Shown here: piece after piece, positions 25,136 to 33,058 of the stretch
How the letters are laid out: each line of letters starts with the position of its first letter
Position numbering within the stretch: the first letter of the stretch is position 1
Origin: JAFGCL01 sp964423835
GTDB taxonomy: Bacteria > Chloroflexota > Dehalococcoidia > UBA2247 > RBG-13-53-26
Length of the DNA: 64,000 nt
Assembly (NCBI GenBank): GCA_964423835.1
Contig: CAYRGJ010000004.1
Span: 86,299 to 150,298 of the forward strand
Reading direction: 5' to 3'
Made by a program: the position numbers and the translations under genes
Notes under the pieces: model-generated
Seen by the model: the letters and a program-made list of their open reading frames with translations, nothing else
What the model was told of the DNA's origin: nothing
Database searches by the model: none

Positions 25136-25576
25136 ATGTACAAGAACATAGTCCTGCCCCTGGATGGCTCGGATGCCAGTGAGAGCGCCATCCCTCATGC
25201 GGAGCAGCTGGCGCTGGGCTGCGAAGCCAGGCACGTCACCATAGTTCACGTGGTGGAGGCGGACCGCTACGAGGGGATGCTGACCAGCGGGAAACGCCCC
25301 GGGGTCTATCTCCAGAGGGCTGCCAGGAAGCTGGAGGCCAAGGGCATAACCGTGGACATCAGGGTGCTGACCGGCGATCCCGCGGAGGCCATCGTCTCCT
25401 ACACGGAGAAGAACCCCGGTGACATCATTGTCATGGCCAGCCACGGCCGCTCCGGCGTCACCAGGTGGGCCATCGGCAGTGTGGCGGACAAGGTCTTCCG
25501 GGCCAGCCAGATCCCCGTGCTCATGGTGAAGACCCCGCCGGAGCCGCGCCGGAAGCGGCCGGCCAGGAAATCCTGA
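25136..25576 (+). CDS. universal stress protein (UspA family)
   Basis: 146-residue single USP domain. LPLDGSDASE at the N-terminus holds the nucleotide-contacting Asp10. The ATP-binding signature G-X2-G-X9-G-S is present in HGRSGVTRWAIGSVADK, followed by PVLMVK. That marks an ATP-binding (UspFG-like) member. The ATG at 25136 has GGAGG six bases upstream; a GTG two codons earlier overlaps that site. Own promoter. A basic RRKRPARKS tail follows the domain. Confidence 0.9.
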   Translation: MYKNIVLPLDGSDASESAIPHAEQLALGCEARHVTIVHVVEADRYEGMLTSGKRPGVYLQRAARKLEAKGITVDIRVLTGDPAEAIVSYTEKNPGDIIVMASHGRSGVTRWAIGSVADKVFRASQIPVLMVKTPPEPRRKRPARKS

Positions 25577-25665
25577 CCTCCGCGGCTGCTGCGCACCAGG
25601 CGCCTGTCGCGGCGCCATCCGTTTTGAAGGACGCAACGGTAGTGAGGCCGACACCAGGCGCGTGA

Positions 25666-26562
25666 ATGGATATTGAGGCAGTCACCCCGGCCATCAGGCT
25701 GATTGACCTGGCGCCGCCTATCCCGGGGCTGGAGAGGTTCATCGGGGCCTGGCTGGTCTGCGGCCAGCGGAAGGCCATCGTGGACCCCGGCCCAACGTCG
25801 GCCGTCCCGAACCTGCTGTCGGCCCTGTCTCAGCTTGACATAAGCCCACAAGAGATCGACTACATCATCCTGACCCACATCCACCTCGATCACGCCGGCG
25901 GCACGGGCACCGCGCTGCGGGACATGCCCCGGGCCCGGGTATTCGCTCACGTCCAGGCCTATCGCCACCTGGCTGACCCCGCCCGGCTGTGGGAAGCCAG
26001 CGTGAAGACGCTGGGAGACCTGGCCCGCCAGTACGGCCGCATGGAGCCGGTGCCGGAAGACCGGCTGGCCGTCATGACCGACCTGGCGGCGGTGGACCTG
26101 GGCCGCAGCGTGGTGCTGGAGGCCCACTACACCCCGGGCCATGCGGCGCATCACCTGAGCCTCCTCGAGAGAGGCAGCGGCACGTTGCTGGCCGGCGAAG
26201 CCGCCGGGGTCTGCATCAACGGGGCGGTGCGCCTGGCCACCCCGCCCCCATTCCGGCTGGACGAAACCCTCTCGTCCATCGACCGCCTGATCGCGCTCCA
26301 GCCCGGCGCCATCTGCTACGGCCACTTCGGCGCTTATGGGGACGCCATGGACCGGCTGCGGCTGGCCCGGTCCAAGCTGCTGGCCTGGCATGACATCGTG
26401 GGCGGGGCCGTCCGGGAAGGCCTCGGGCCGGAAGAGACGCTGGCCCTGTTGCGGAAGCGCGACCGGGACCTGGACTATCTCGACGGACTGGGCCCGGACG
26501 CCTGCCGGCGGGAGCGCGACCTGCTGATCAACACTATCAAGGGGCTGGGCCGGGGCGGCTAG
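25666..26562 (+). CDS. metallo-beta-lactamase fold hydrolase
   Basis: 298-residue MBL-fold protein with a complete dinuclear metal site: THIHLDHAGG (His71, His73, Asp75, His76), TPGHAAHH and the late GHFG His. The C-terminal 70 residues are helical, resembling the glyoxalase-II/quorum lactonase type. Substrate unknown. The ATG at 25666 has no strong ribosome site. The 3' end overlaps the convergent secreted-protein gene by 4 bases. Confidence 0.85.
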   Translation: MDIEAVTPAIRLIDLAPPIPGLERFIGAWLVCGQRKAIVDPGPTSAVPNLLSALSQLDISPQEIDYIILTHIHLDHAGGTGTALRDMPRARVFAHVQAYRHLADPARLWEASVKTLGDLARQYGRMEPVPEDRLAVMTDLAAVDLGRSVVLEAHYTPGHAAHHLSLLERGSGTLLAGEAAGVCINGAVRLATPPPFRLDETLSSIDRLIALQPGAICYGHFGAYGDAMDRLRLARSKLLAWHDIVGGAVREGLGPEETLALLRKRDRDLDYLDGLGPDACRRERDLLINTIKGLGRGG

Positions 26563-28106
26563 CGCCTGGCCCCCATGACCGCCAGCCCGGCAGTAAGGGC
26601 CACCCCCAGGCCCAGCAGTATCCATGCCCACACTGCCCAGCCAGAACGGTCCTGGCCATCAGGAGTCTCTGGCTCCTGCTCACTAGTGCCGGTGCTAAAA
26701 CGCGTTTCTGCCGACCAGTCCGAGCGAGTGCCGTGGTTGTCCTGGTACATCACTCTCCAGGCATAGCTGGCGTCAGCGGTCAGTGACCCGGAGGGCACGG
26801 TGATGGAAGTGAGGTTGGAGGTATCCCAACCGCTGTCAAGAACGGGGTTGGAGTAGGTCCCCGGACTGGTGGTGATCTGCCAGCGGGAAGCAGCATGGAC
26901 ATCCCCCGTGTCGGGATCTGAGAAGGCAGACGCCTGCAGCGTCGGAGTGCGGCTCTCCGCGGTCGAGTTATCGCCTGGCGCAGTATTGACGGGCAGCGCG
27001 GGCGGCTGGTCAGACGACAGGTACGCGTATGTCAGGCCAGAGTGGCTGAAGGCTATGGCCGGACTGCCTCTGGAGTCGAATACCAGGAGAGGACTGCCGT
27101 ACACATCCCCGGGGCGGTTGGAGGTCCAAACTCCGACCACATTCCAGTCTGTCGCGACGCGTTCAGCACACCACATGGAGGCTCCGCTCCGTGTCCCGGC
27201 ACCCCAGGCGGCAAAGGGGATCCCGCTTGAGTTGAATCCGAGGGCGCAGTGGTCAGTCAGGTAGTTGCCGGCTCCACCGACTCGTTGCGTGGTCCAGGTA
27301 GCCCCGTTCCATGAAGCATAGTTGGCTCCTGTATTGTAGGCAGACTCAGCCCAGATGTAGAACAACGCCGGGTTGCCGCCCGGATCGAAGGCCAGAGACG
27401 TGGTGATCACCTGCATCGCCCCATAGGTGGTGTCCTCCCAGGCGGTCTGTACATCCCAGGAGCTGCCGCTCCAGTGGGCGTACCTGAGCGCATACCCGCT
27501 GCCATAGCTGATTCCGGGATTGCCGGCCAGATCGAAGGCCAGGCACCCGCCCCGTCCGCTGTCTATTGTCCTGATCTCCCACGAGTTGCCAGCCAGTCGG
27601 GCGTACTTGAGAGCGCCTGCGCCATCGGTATAGACGATGGACGGACTGCCGGCCGGGTCGAAGGCCAGGAACTCCTGTCCGTTCTCTCTGCCGGCGGCGC
27701 CATCCACGGTCTGGACGTCCCATCCAGAGCCATTGTGGCGGGCATACTTGAGGCCGGTGCTGACGGTGTAGGCAATGCCCGGGCTATCGTTCCGGTCAAA
27801 GCGCAGACAGCCGCTGCCGCCGCCGTTGTCAACCAACTGGATGTCCCATGAGACGCCGTTCCAGCGGGCGTACTGCAGGCCGCCGCTGCCCTGGTAGGCA
27901 ATGGCGGGAATGCCGTTTGAGTCGCAGGCTAGCGACGGCATGTAACCAAGAGGGTCCACCACCTCCAGTCTCCAGGTGGCATCGCCGGCCTGCGCCGTGA
28001 CGCTTCTCAGGCCGGCCGGAAGGGCTGCCAGTGCCGCACCTGCCACTAGACAGAGCGCCAGCGCCAGTCTTGCCAGTGCCCGTGGCCCGCGTTCGCTGCA
28101 CCGCAC
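26559..28106 (-). CDS. secreted repeat protein with C-terminal membrane anchor
   Basis: About 515 residues. A signal peptide (ARLALALCLVAGAALAALPA) precedes roughly seven beta-propeller-like repeats of the form GxPxIAYxxGxLKYARxNGxxWDxQTVD, each about 45 residues. A fibronectin-III-like domain follows (LPVNTAPGDNSTAESRTPTL to SAETRFSTG), then a C-terminal membrane helix WAVWAWILLGLGVALTAGLA ending in RR. It is thus surface-anchored, with the propeller outside. I prefer the GTG at 28106 (GAGGGTGAG upstream, short basic n-region); an ATG at 28166 would add 20 residues. Ligand unknown. Confidence 0.75.
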   Translation of the reverse strand: MRCSERGPRALARLALALCLVAGAALAALPAGLRSVTAQAGDATWRLEVVDPLGYMPSLACDSNGIPAIAYQGSGGLQYARWNGVSWDIQLVDNGGGSGCLRFDRNDSPGIAYTVSTGLKYARHNGSGWDVQTVDGAAGRENGQEFLAFDPAGSPSIVYTDGAGALKYARLAGNSWEIRTIDSGRGGCLAFDLAGNPGISYGSGYALRYAHWSGSSWDVQTAWEDTTYGAMQVITTSLAFDPGGNPALFYIWAESAYNTGANYASWNGATWTTQRVGGAGNYLTDHCALGFNSSGIPFAAWGAGTRSGASMWCAERVATDWNVVGVWTSNRPGDVYGSPLLVFDSRGSPAIAFSHSGLTYAYLSSDQPPALPVNTAPGDNSTAESRTPTLQASAFSDPDTGDVHAASRWQITTSPGTYSNPVLDSGWDTSNLTSITVPSGSLTADASYAWRVMYQDNHGTRSDWSAETRFSTGTSEQEPETPDGQDRSGWAVWAWILLGLGVALTAGLAVMGARR

Positions 28107-28287
28107 TATCTCACCCTCGCCGGCGGGACGAGTGCTATTCCATGGCTCACTGGGATCATGTGCCATAGTCGCATATAATCTATGACGACTGTCAAGTACG
28201 AGAAGTTCCAGCTGGCAATGGGCCGGACGGAAGGAGACGGGCGCGCCGGCGCCGGAGCGCCGCCAGGCTGGATCGCCGTTCACCCGC

Positions 28288-29646
28288 TCACAGCAGCGGC
28301 AGGTAGCGCTTCAGCTCGAAGTCGGTGACCGCGGTGCGGTAGAGGTCCCACTCCATCTTCTTGTTCCGGATGAAGCTGTTGAAGACGTGGTCTCCCAGGG
28401 CCTTCCTGAGCAGCTTGCTGCCCTCGGCTACCTCGATGGCCTCCACCAGGCTGCCCGGCAGGGTCTTGATGCCCTTCTTCGCCCTCTCCTCGGGCTTCAG
28501 CTCGTAGACGTTCTCCTCCGAGGGCTCCGGCAGGGCGTAGCCCTTCTCGATGCCCTCCAGCCCCGCCGCCAGGATGACGCTGAAGCACAGGTAGGGGTTG
28601 CAGGCCGGGTCGGGGGAGCGCAGCTCCAGCCGGGTGGAGTTCTCCTGGCCGGGCTGGTACTGCGGCAGGCGGACGAGGTCCGAGCGGTTGCGGCGGGCCC
28701 AGGTGATGTAGACCGGCGCCTCGTAGCCGGGGACCAGCCGCTTGTAGGAGTTGACCCACTGGTTGGTGACCAGGGTGATCTCGGCGACGTGCTTGAGCAA
28801 TCCGGCCATGAAGCCCTTGCCCGTCTTCGACAGGTGGTACTTGTCGCTCTTCTCGAAGAAGGCATTGCGCTCCCCCTGGAAGAGCGATATGTGCACGTGC
28901 ATGCCGCTGCCGTTGAGGGTGGCCACCGGCTTGGGCATGAAGGTGGCGTAGACGCCGTGCTTCTGGGCCACTTCCTTGACCGCTATGCGGTAGACCATGA
29001 CGTTGTCGGCCATCCGCAAGGCGTCGGTGTAGCGCAGGTCGATCTCGTGCTGGCTGGGGGATCCCTCGTGGTGGGCGTACTCCACGTTGACGCCCATCTG
29101 CTCCAGGGTGATGATGGTCTGCCGGCGGTACTCGCTGGCCAGGTTGGGAGGCGTCACGTCGAAGTAGCCACCCTTGTCCAGGGGAGTAGTGTCCTCGTTG
29201 CTGGGGAAGTAGAAGAACTCCAGCTCCGGCCCGATGTTGCAGGTGAAGCCCATCTCGGCCGCCCGGCGCAGGTTCTGCTTCAGCACCTGCCGGGGATCGC
29301 CCTCGAACGGCCGCCCGTCCGGCCAGTGGATGTCGCAGAACATCTTGCCGGTGGCGTGGTCCATGGGCCGCCAGGGGATGATGGAGTAGGTGTCCGGATC
29401 GGGCCGGGCGATCATGTCGCTCTCGTAGATGCGGACGAAGCCCTCCACGGACGAGCCGTCGAAGCCCAGGCCGTCTGCGAAGGCCCGGTCCAGCTCCTCC
29501 ACCCTCACCGAGAAGCTCTTCAGGAAGCCCAGGATGTCGGTGAACCACATCCGGACGAACTTGACGTTCTGCTCCTTCATCTGGCGGAGCACCCGCTCCC
29601 TGGCGTCAGCTGCCTTCTTCCGCGGTCTCGGTGCTTTCGCTGCCAT
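28288..29646 (-). CDS. glnA: type I glutamine synthetase (GSI-alpha-like)
   Basis: 452-residue glutamine synthetase that assimilates ammonium. GFDGSSVEGF, the metal/Glu-binding GPELEFFYF and NGSGMHVHISLF, and RLELRSPDPACNPYL are present. The adenylylation segment of beta-type enzymes (NLYDLPPEE) reads NVYELKPEERAKKG, without that Tyr context, as in alpha-type enzymes controlled by feedback rather than adenylylation. The ATG at 29646 has AAGGAG correctly spaced, so the GTG 18 bases upstream is rejected. It follows thrS by 14 bases and probably depends on the thrS promoter. Confidence 0.93.
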   Translation of the reverse strand: MAAKAPRPRKKAADARERVLRQMKEQNVKFVRMWFTDILGFLKSFSVRVEELDRAFADGLGFDGSSVEGFVRIYESDMIARPDPDTYSIIPWRPMDHATGKMFCDIHWPDGRPFEGDPRQVLKQNLRRAAEMGFTCNIGPELEFFYFPSNEDTTPLDKGGYFDVTPPNLASEYRRQTIITLEQMGVNVEYAHHEGSPSQHEIDLRYTDALRMADNVMVYRIAVKEVAQKHGVYATFMPKPVATLNGSGMHVHISLFQGERNAFFEKSDKYHLSKTGKGFMAGLLKHVAEITLVTNQWVNSYKRLVPGYEAPVYITWARRNRSDLVRLPQYQPGQENSTRLELRSPDPACNPYLCFSVILAAGLEGIEKGYALPEPSEENVYELKPEERAKKGIKTLPGSLVEAIEVAEGSKLLRKALGDHVFNSFIRNKKMEWDLYRTAVTDFELKRYLPLL

Positions 29647-29660
29647 CTCCTGCTCCTTCC

Positions 29661-31406
29661 TCACGTCTTGGACTCCACCGCCTTCTTGGCCAGGACCCTG
29701 AACTCGGACAGGGGGCCGCGGCCCAGGTCCTCGCCGCTGCGCAGGCGCACGGAGACGGCCTCCTCGGCCACCTCCTTGTCGCCCAACACCAGCATGTACG
29801 GTATCTTCTGCAGCTGCGCCTCGCGGATCTTGGAGTTCATCCTCTCCGAGCGCGAGTCGATCTGGACCCGCAGCCCGTCCGCGGTCAGCTCCGCCTGCAC
29901 CTTGCGGGCGTAGTCCAGGTGGCGGTCAGCGATGGGGATGATCATGACCTGCACCGGCGCCAGCCATACCGGGAAGGCCCCGCCACAGTTTTCCACCAGG
30001 ACGCCGAAGAAGCGCTCCAGGCTGCCCATCAGGGCCCGGTGCACCATGTACGGCCGCCTCTCCTTGCCGTCCTCGCCGATGAAGGTCATGTCGAAGCGCT
30101 CCGGGAGGTTGAAGTCGAACTGGATGGTGGAGCACTGCCAGTAACGGCCCAGCACGTCCTTGATCTTGATGTCGATCTTGGGCCCGTAGAATACCGCCTC
30201 GCCTTCCTTCCTCTCGTGAGGCAGGCTGCGGGCGTCCAGGGCCTTGATCAGCGAACGCTCCGCCTGGCCCCACATGTCGTCGCTGCCGGCATACTTGCCC
30301 AGGTTGGCCGGATCCCGCACGGAAAGCTCCACCTTGTAGTCATCGAAGCCAAAGGCGCGCAGGATGCTGGTGCAGAAGTCCAGGACACGCAGGATTTCAT
30401 CCTCGATCTGCTCCGGCGTGCAGACGATGTGCGCGTCGTCCTGGGTGAAGCCGCGGACGCGCAGCAGGCCGTGCAGTGTTCCGCTGCGCTCGTAGCGGTA
30501 GACGGTGCCCAGCTCCGCCCACCGCAACGGCAGCTCGCGGTAGGAGCGCAGCCGGGTCTTGTAGATCAGGATGTGGAAGGGGCAGTTCATGGGCTTGATG
30601 TAGTAGTCCTGCTCGTCGATCTGCATCGGCGCGTACATGCTGTCCTTGTAGAAGCCGAGGTGCCCCGAGGTCTGCCACAGGTGCGCCCGGCCGATGTGCG
30701 GGGTGAAGACAATGTCGTATCCGCTCTCCAGGTGGCGCTGGCGCCAGTAGTCCTCGATGAGCACGCGGACCAGCCCCCCCTTGGGATGCCAGTAGGCCAG
30801 CCCGGGCCCGGCATCCTCGTGGAAGCTGATCAGGTCCAGCTGCTTAAGCAGGCGGCGGTGGTCGCGGGCCTCGATCTCCGCCAGCTTCTTCAGGTGAGCA
30901 TCGAGCTCGGCCTGCGTCTCGAAAGCGGTGGCGTAGATGCGCTGCAGCATGGGCCGCTTCTCGTCGCCGCGCCAGTAGGCCCCGGCGATGCTGAGCAGCT
31001 TGAAGGCCCCGATCTCTCCCGTGGAGGCCACGTGGGGCCCGCGGCAGAGGTCCACAAAGGCGCCGCTGCGATAGATGGTCACCGTCTGGTCGGACAGGTC
31101 GGCGATCAGCTCCAGCTTGTAAGGCTGAGAGGCGAAGATCTGGCGGGCCTGCTCGCGGTCGACCTCTTCCCGCACAAAAGGCGCCCTGGCCTTCGCCACC
31201 TTCCGCATGTTCTCCTCGATGGCGGCCAGGTCCTCCGGCACCAGGGGCCGGGGGAGGTCGAAGTCGTAGTAGAAGCCGTCCTCGATGGGCGGGCCGATGG
31301 CGAACTTGGCCTCCGGGAAGAGCATCTTCACCGCCTCCGCCATCACATGGGAGGCGGAGTGCCGCATGGTATCCAGCCTGGTCTTGTCGCCTGTTGCTTC
31401 GCTCAT
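29661..31406 (-). CDS. thrS: threonyl-tRNA synthetase lacking the TGS domain
   Basis: 581-residue ThrRS. It begins directly at the editing domain (DTMRHSASHVMAEAV, His16/His20; later DLCRGPHVA supplies Cys and His). The class II core follows with IKPMNCPFHILIYK, motif 2 in RYERSGTLHGLLRVRGFTQDD, and the anticodon-binding domain at the C-terminus. The usual N-terminal TGS domain (about 60 residues) is absent, which I associate with several Chloroflexota. The ATG lies 20 bases after a strong leader hairpin, in a leader of about 290 nt if the TATAAT at 31701 is used. Confidence 0.93.
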   Translation of the reverse strand: MSEATGDKTRLDTMRHSASHVMAEAVKMLFPEAKFAIGPPIEDGFYYDFDLPRPLVPEDLAAIEENMRKVAKARAPFVREEVDREQARQIFASQPYKLELIADLSDQTVTIYRSGAFVDLCRGPHVASTGEIGAFKLLSIAGAYWRGDEKRPMLQRIYATAFETQAELDAHLKKLAEIEARDHRRLLKQLDLISFHEDAGPGLAYWHPKGGLVRVLIEDYWRQRHLESGYDIVFTPHIGRAHLWQTSGHLGFYKDSMYAPMQIDEQDYYIKPMNCPFHILIYKTRLRSYRELPLRWAELGTVYRYERSGTLHGLLRVRGFTQDDAHIVCTPEQIEDEILRVLDFCTSILRAFGFDDYKVELSVRDPANLGKYAGSDDMWGQAERSLIKALDARSLPHERKEGEAVFYGPKIDIKIKDVLGRYWQCSTIQFDFNLPERFDMTFIGEDGKERRPYMVHRALMGSLERFFGVLVENCGGAFPVWLAPVQVMIIPIADRHLDYARKVQAELTADGLRVQIDSRSERMNSKIREAQLQKIPYMLVLGDKEVAEEAVSVRLRSGEDLGRGPLSEFRVLAKKAVESKT

Positions 31407-31426
31407 TGCTGCTCCGATCTATGACA

Positions 31427-31456
31427 GAACCTCTCGGCCCTGGGCGCGAGAGGTTC
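31427..31456 (-). promoter_or_regulatory. leader hairpin immediately upstream of thrS
   Basis: Perfect 10-bp stem (GAACCTCTCG / CGAGAGGTTC) with a 10-nt loop, ending 21 bases before the thrS start codon. No U-tract follows, so a translational or RNA-stability role is more likely than termination. Confidence 0.55.
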
Positions 31457-31465
31457 GAAGGCCGT

Positions 31466-31484
31466 GGTGACCGCCGAGGTCACC
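31466..31484 (-). promoter_or_regulatory. second thrS leader hairpin
   Basis: Perfect 7-bp stem GGTGACC / GGTCACC with 5-nt loop, 9 bases upstream of the first leader hairpin in RNA order. Together they form a two-stem 5' UTR. Confidence 0.5.
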
Positions 31485-31494
31485 CACTTATTCT

Positions 31495-31625
31495 GACGTT
31501 CTCCTCATGGCCAAAGCCAAGGGATTCTTTCTCGCCGAAGCGAGCAACGCTGAAGAGCCTTGCGTCTTCAGCGGGGGACGCCATCGCCCCGACTACTGGA
31601 GAGCCTGGACCCTCCAGATACTTCG
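31495..31625 (-). mobile_element. orphan right end of a TnpB element (omega-RNA-like remnant)
   Basis: About 130 bases strongly resembling the 3' end of the intact tnpB element nearby. They encode a truncated YLEGPGSPVVGAMASP tail (intact copy YLEGLGSPVVGVMASP), then share GGGGGACGCCAT-type sequence, a small hairpin CTCGC-CGAA-GCGAG and the GATTCTTTC...CCAAGGGATT terminal palindrome region. No transposase body is attached. It lies inside the presumed thrS leader. By analogy to IS605-type elements it could give an omega-RNA-like transcript. Confidence 0.7.
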
Positions 31626-31700
31626 CACTCAGCGGTTCACATTGTACGCAGAAATCTGCTTCCCGCAACCCGCTATCTTGATTCTCAATGTGCGCCATAG

Positions 31701-31709
31701 ATTATAGCA
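31701..31709 (-). promoter_or_regulatory. extended -10 box, probable thrS promoter
   Basis: TGC-TATAAT on the minus strand, about 295 bases before thrS. The TnpB element ends some 17-20 bases upstream, where the -35 would lie; the -35 present (GCATGA) is poor. Confidence 0.45.
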
Positions 31710-31726
31710 TAGAAGGGATCGCCTCA

Positions 31727-31880
31727 TGCCCATGCCTGAAGCCAGGGGATTCTTTCCCGCCGAGACGGGCAACATCAGAGCGCGTAACGCAACCCGATGG
31801 GGGACGCCATAACCCCGACTACTGGAGAGCCTAGACCCTCCAGATACCGGGCGCGTATGTTCCATGCGCCTACCGCGTCC
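31727..31880 (-). ncRNA. putative omega-RNA (reRNA) at the right end of the TnpB element
   Basis: The 3' end of tnpB and the following 50 bases carry two stem-loops (CCCG-CCGAGA-CGGG and the terminal CCCCTGGCTTC...GCATGGG). This is the arrangement of the guide scaffold in IS605-type elements. Boundaries are approximate. The bases just past the scaffold (about 31726 downward on the minus strand) would serve as guide. Confidence 0.45.
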
Positions 31881-32899
31881 CGATGATGGCGAAAGCCGCA
31901 CCGGCACCGGTACTCCCGGCCATTCGGCTTGTGCCGTCCCCCGCACGCCGGGCAAGTCTGGGAGGTGTATGACTCATCCTGCAGTTCCACCGTCATACCC
32001 AGCGCCTCTGACTTGTAGGAGATCATCCACCGCGCCTTGCCCAGCAGCCACTGGTGCATCTTCTGGTTGGCCTTCGCTCCATAGTCGAGACCTTTCCTGA
32101 TATCCCGCACGTCCCCGACAACCACGGTCTGTACGCCTCCGGCATGGAGCGCAGAGACCAGCTTCGTGGTCTGCTTGTGCAGGATGTCCCTTACCTGATG
32201 GCCTGTTCTCCTGAGTATCCTTCCCTTTCTGGCCCTCAACCGCTTCCAGCGTCGCGAGCCTCGTTTCATCACGTCCAGCCTCGATGCTATCTCCGCCTTC
32301 TTCTTGTTCTGATACCGCCTCACTGACCGCAGGTGACGCCCGTTGTAGATACGGCAGTCCCGGCCCGTGTGGGTGACCGCCAGGTGGATCTCTCCCAGGT
32401 CTACCCCGGCAACCTCGACGCCCAGCGGCGTGGCTACTGCCCTGGTGGCGTAGATGGCCCGCAGCTCATAGCCGGTGCCGCTCCAGCCCAGTTCCACCAG
32501 GGCCGGCAAGACCCATCTCCAGGGCACCACCAGAGGCTTGTTGCCCCTGCCATTCGACAGAAGGAGGTTGCCCTCTCGCAGTCTGATGGCCGCGCTCTTC
32601 CACTGCACGCGATAGAAACGCCGCCTCTGTCGTGGAGGCTTGGCTTCACGGTCTTCCTTCCTCCGCACGCGCCATGACTTCAAGGCCGCGTAGAATGACT
32701 GGACCACGGCATCGGCGCTGTGGGCATGAAGATCGTGGCTGTTCTGCCAGCGCATCATGCCGGACGGCTTGAGCCAGACACCCTTCTTCCGCACCACGCG
32801 CCAGAAGGCGACCACTGTGCGGGAGTAGAGTTCCCCTGATGCCAGTGCCAGGGCCTCGCACAGCGGATCGTCTACCTTCAGCTTGCGGACCCTGTACAT
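31775..32899 (-). CDS. tnpB: TnpB RNA-guided nuclease-like protein (IS605 superfamily, solitary)
   Basis: About 374 residues from the ATG at 32899; a longer frame runs to 33025 but its first 42 codons overlap a tnpA relic. RuvC-I is GVDLGEIHLAV (Asp167). RuvC-II reads VVVGDVRDIRKG, with Gly262 where TnpB normally has the catalytic Glu; Glu309 in QDESYTSQTC may substitute. The Zn finger is Cys316/319/332/334 (CPAC...CRC), and RuvC-III is HRDAVGAWNI (Asp341). The frame is intact. No Y1 transposase is present except a 22-codon relic, so mobility would need help in trans. Confidence 0.85.
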   Translation of the reverse strand: MYRVRKLKVDDPLCEALALASGELYSRTVVAFWRVVRKKGVWLKPSGMMRWQNSHDLHAHSADAVVQSFYAALKSWRVRRKEDREAKPPRQRRRFYRVQWKSAAIRLREGNLLLSNGRGNKPLVVPWRWVLPALVELGWSGTGYELRAIYATRAVATPLGVEVAGVDLGEIHLAVTHTGRDCRIYNGRHLRSVRRYQNKKKAEIASRLDVMKRGSRRWKRLRARKGRILRRTGHQVRDILHKQTTKLVSALHAGGVQTVVVGDVRDIRKGLDYGAKANQKMHQWLLGKARWMISYKSEALGMTVELQDESYTSQTCPACGGRHKPNGREYRCRCGFRHHRDAVGAWNIRARYLEGLGSPVVGVMASPIGLRYAL

Positions 32900-32937
32900 C
32901 CCCTGCTTCACGAGACGATGTATCCCATACTGAGGGT

Positions 32938-33006
32938 CTACCTCCACACAACGTGGCAGATGCATGAATAGACGGTGTTCTTGTTGGAGTGGTGCTTCCT
33001 GACCAT
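32938..33006 (-). pseudogene. relic of IS200/IS605 tnpA 5' end
   Basis: Minus-strand frame MVRKHHSNKNTVYSCICHVV followed by WR and TAG. The HHSNKNTVYS...CHVVW pattern resembles the N-terminus of Y1-type TnpA transposases (…VY.L.YHVVW.PKYR…). Everything after the first strand is missing and the sequence runs straight into tnpB. Only 22 codons remain, so the call rests on a short match. Confidence 0.5.
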
Positions 33007-33058
33007 GCCAACAGTATACCACCATTCTCTATCCAATACGAGCCGGTCTTAGATGTCC

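Noticed and set aside
31401..31500. T-box riboswitch upstream of thrS
   Set aside because: The leader has strong stems, but I cannot find the T-box core sequence (TGGNACCGCG-like) or an antiterminator/terminator pair with a U-run.
31480..31698. 72-residue protein-coding gene
   Set aside because: The frame is the right-end remnant of a TnpB element (YLEGPGSPVVG tail) and has no independent ribosome site or family.
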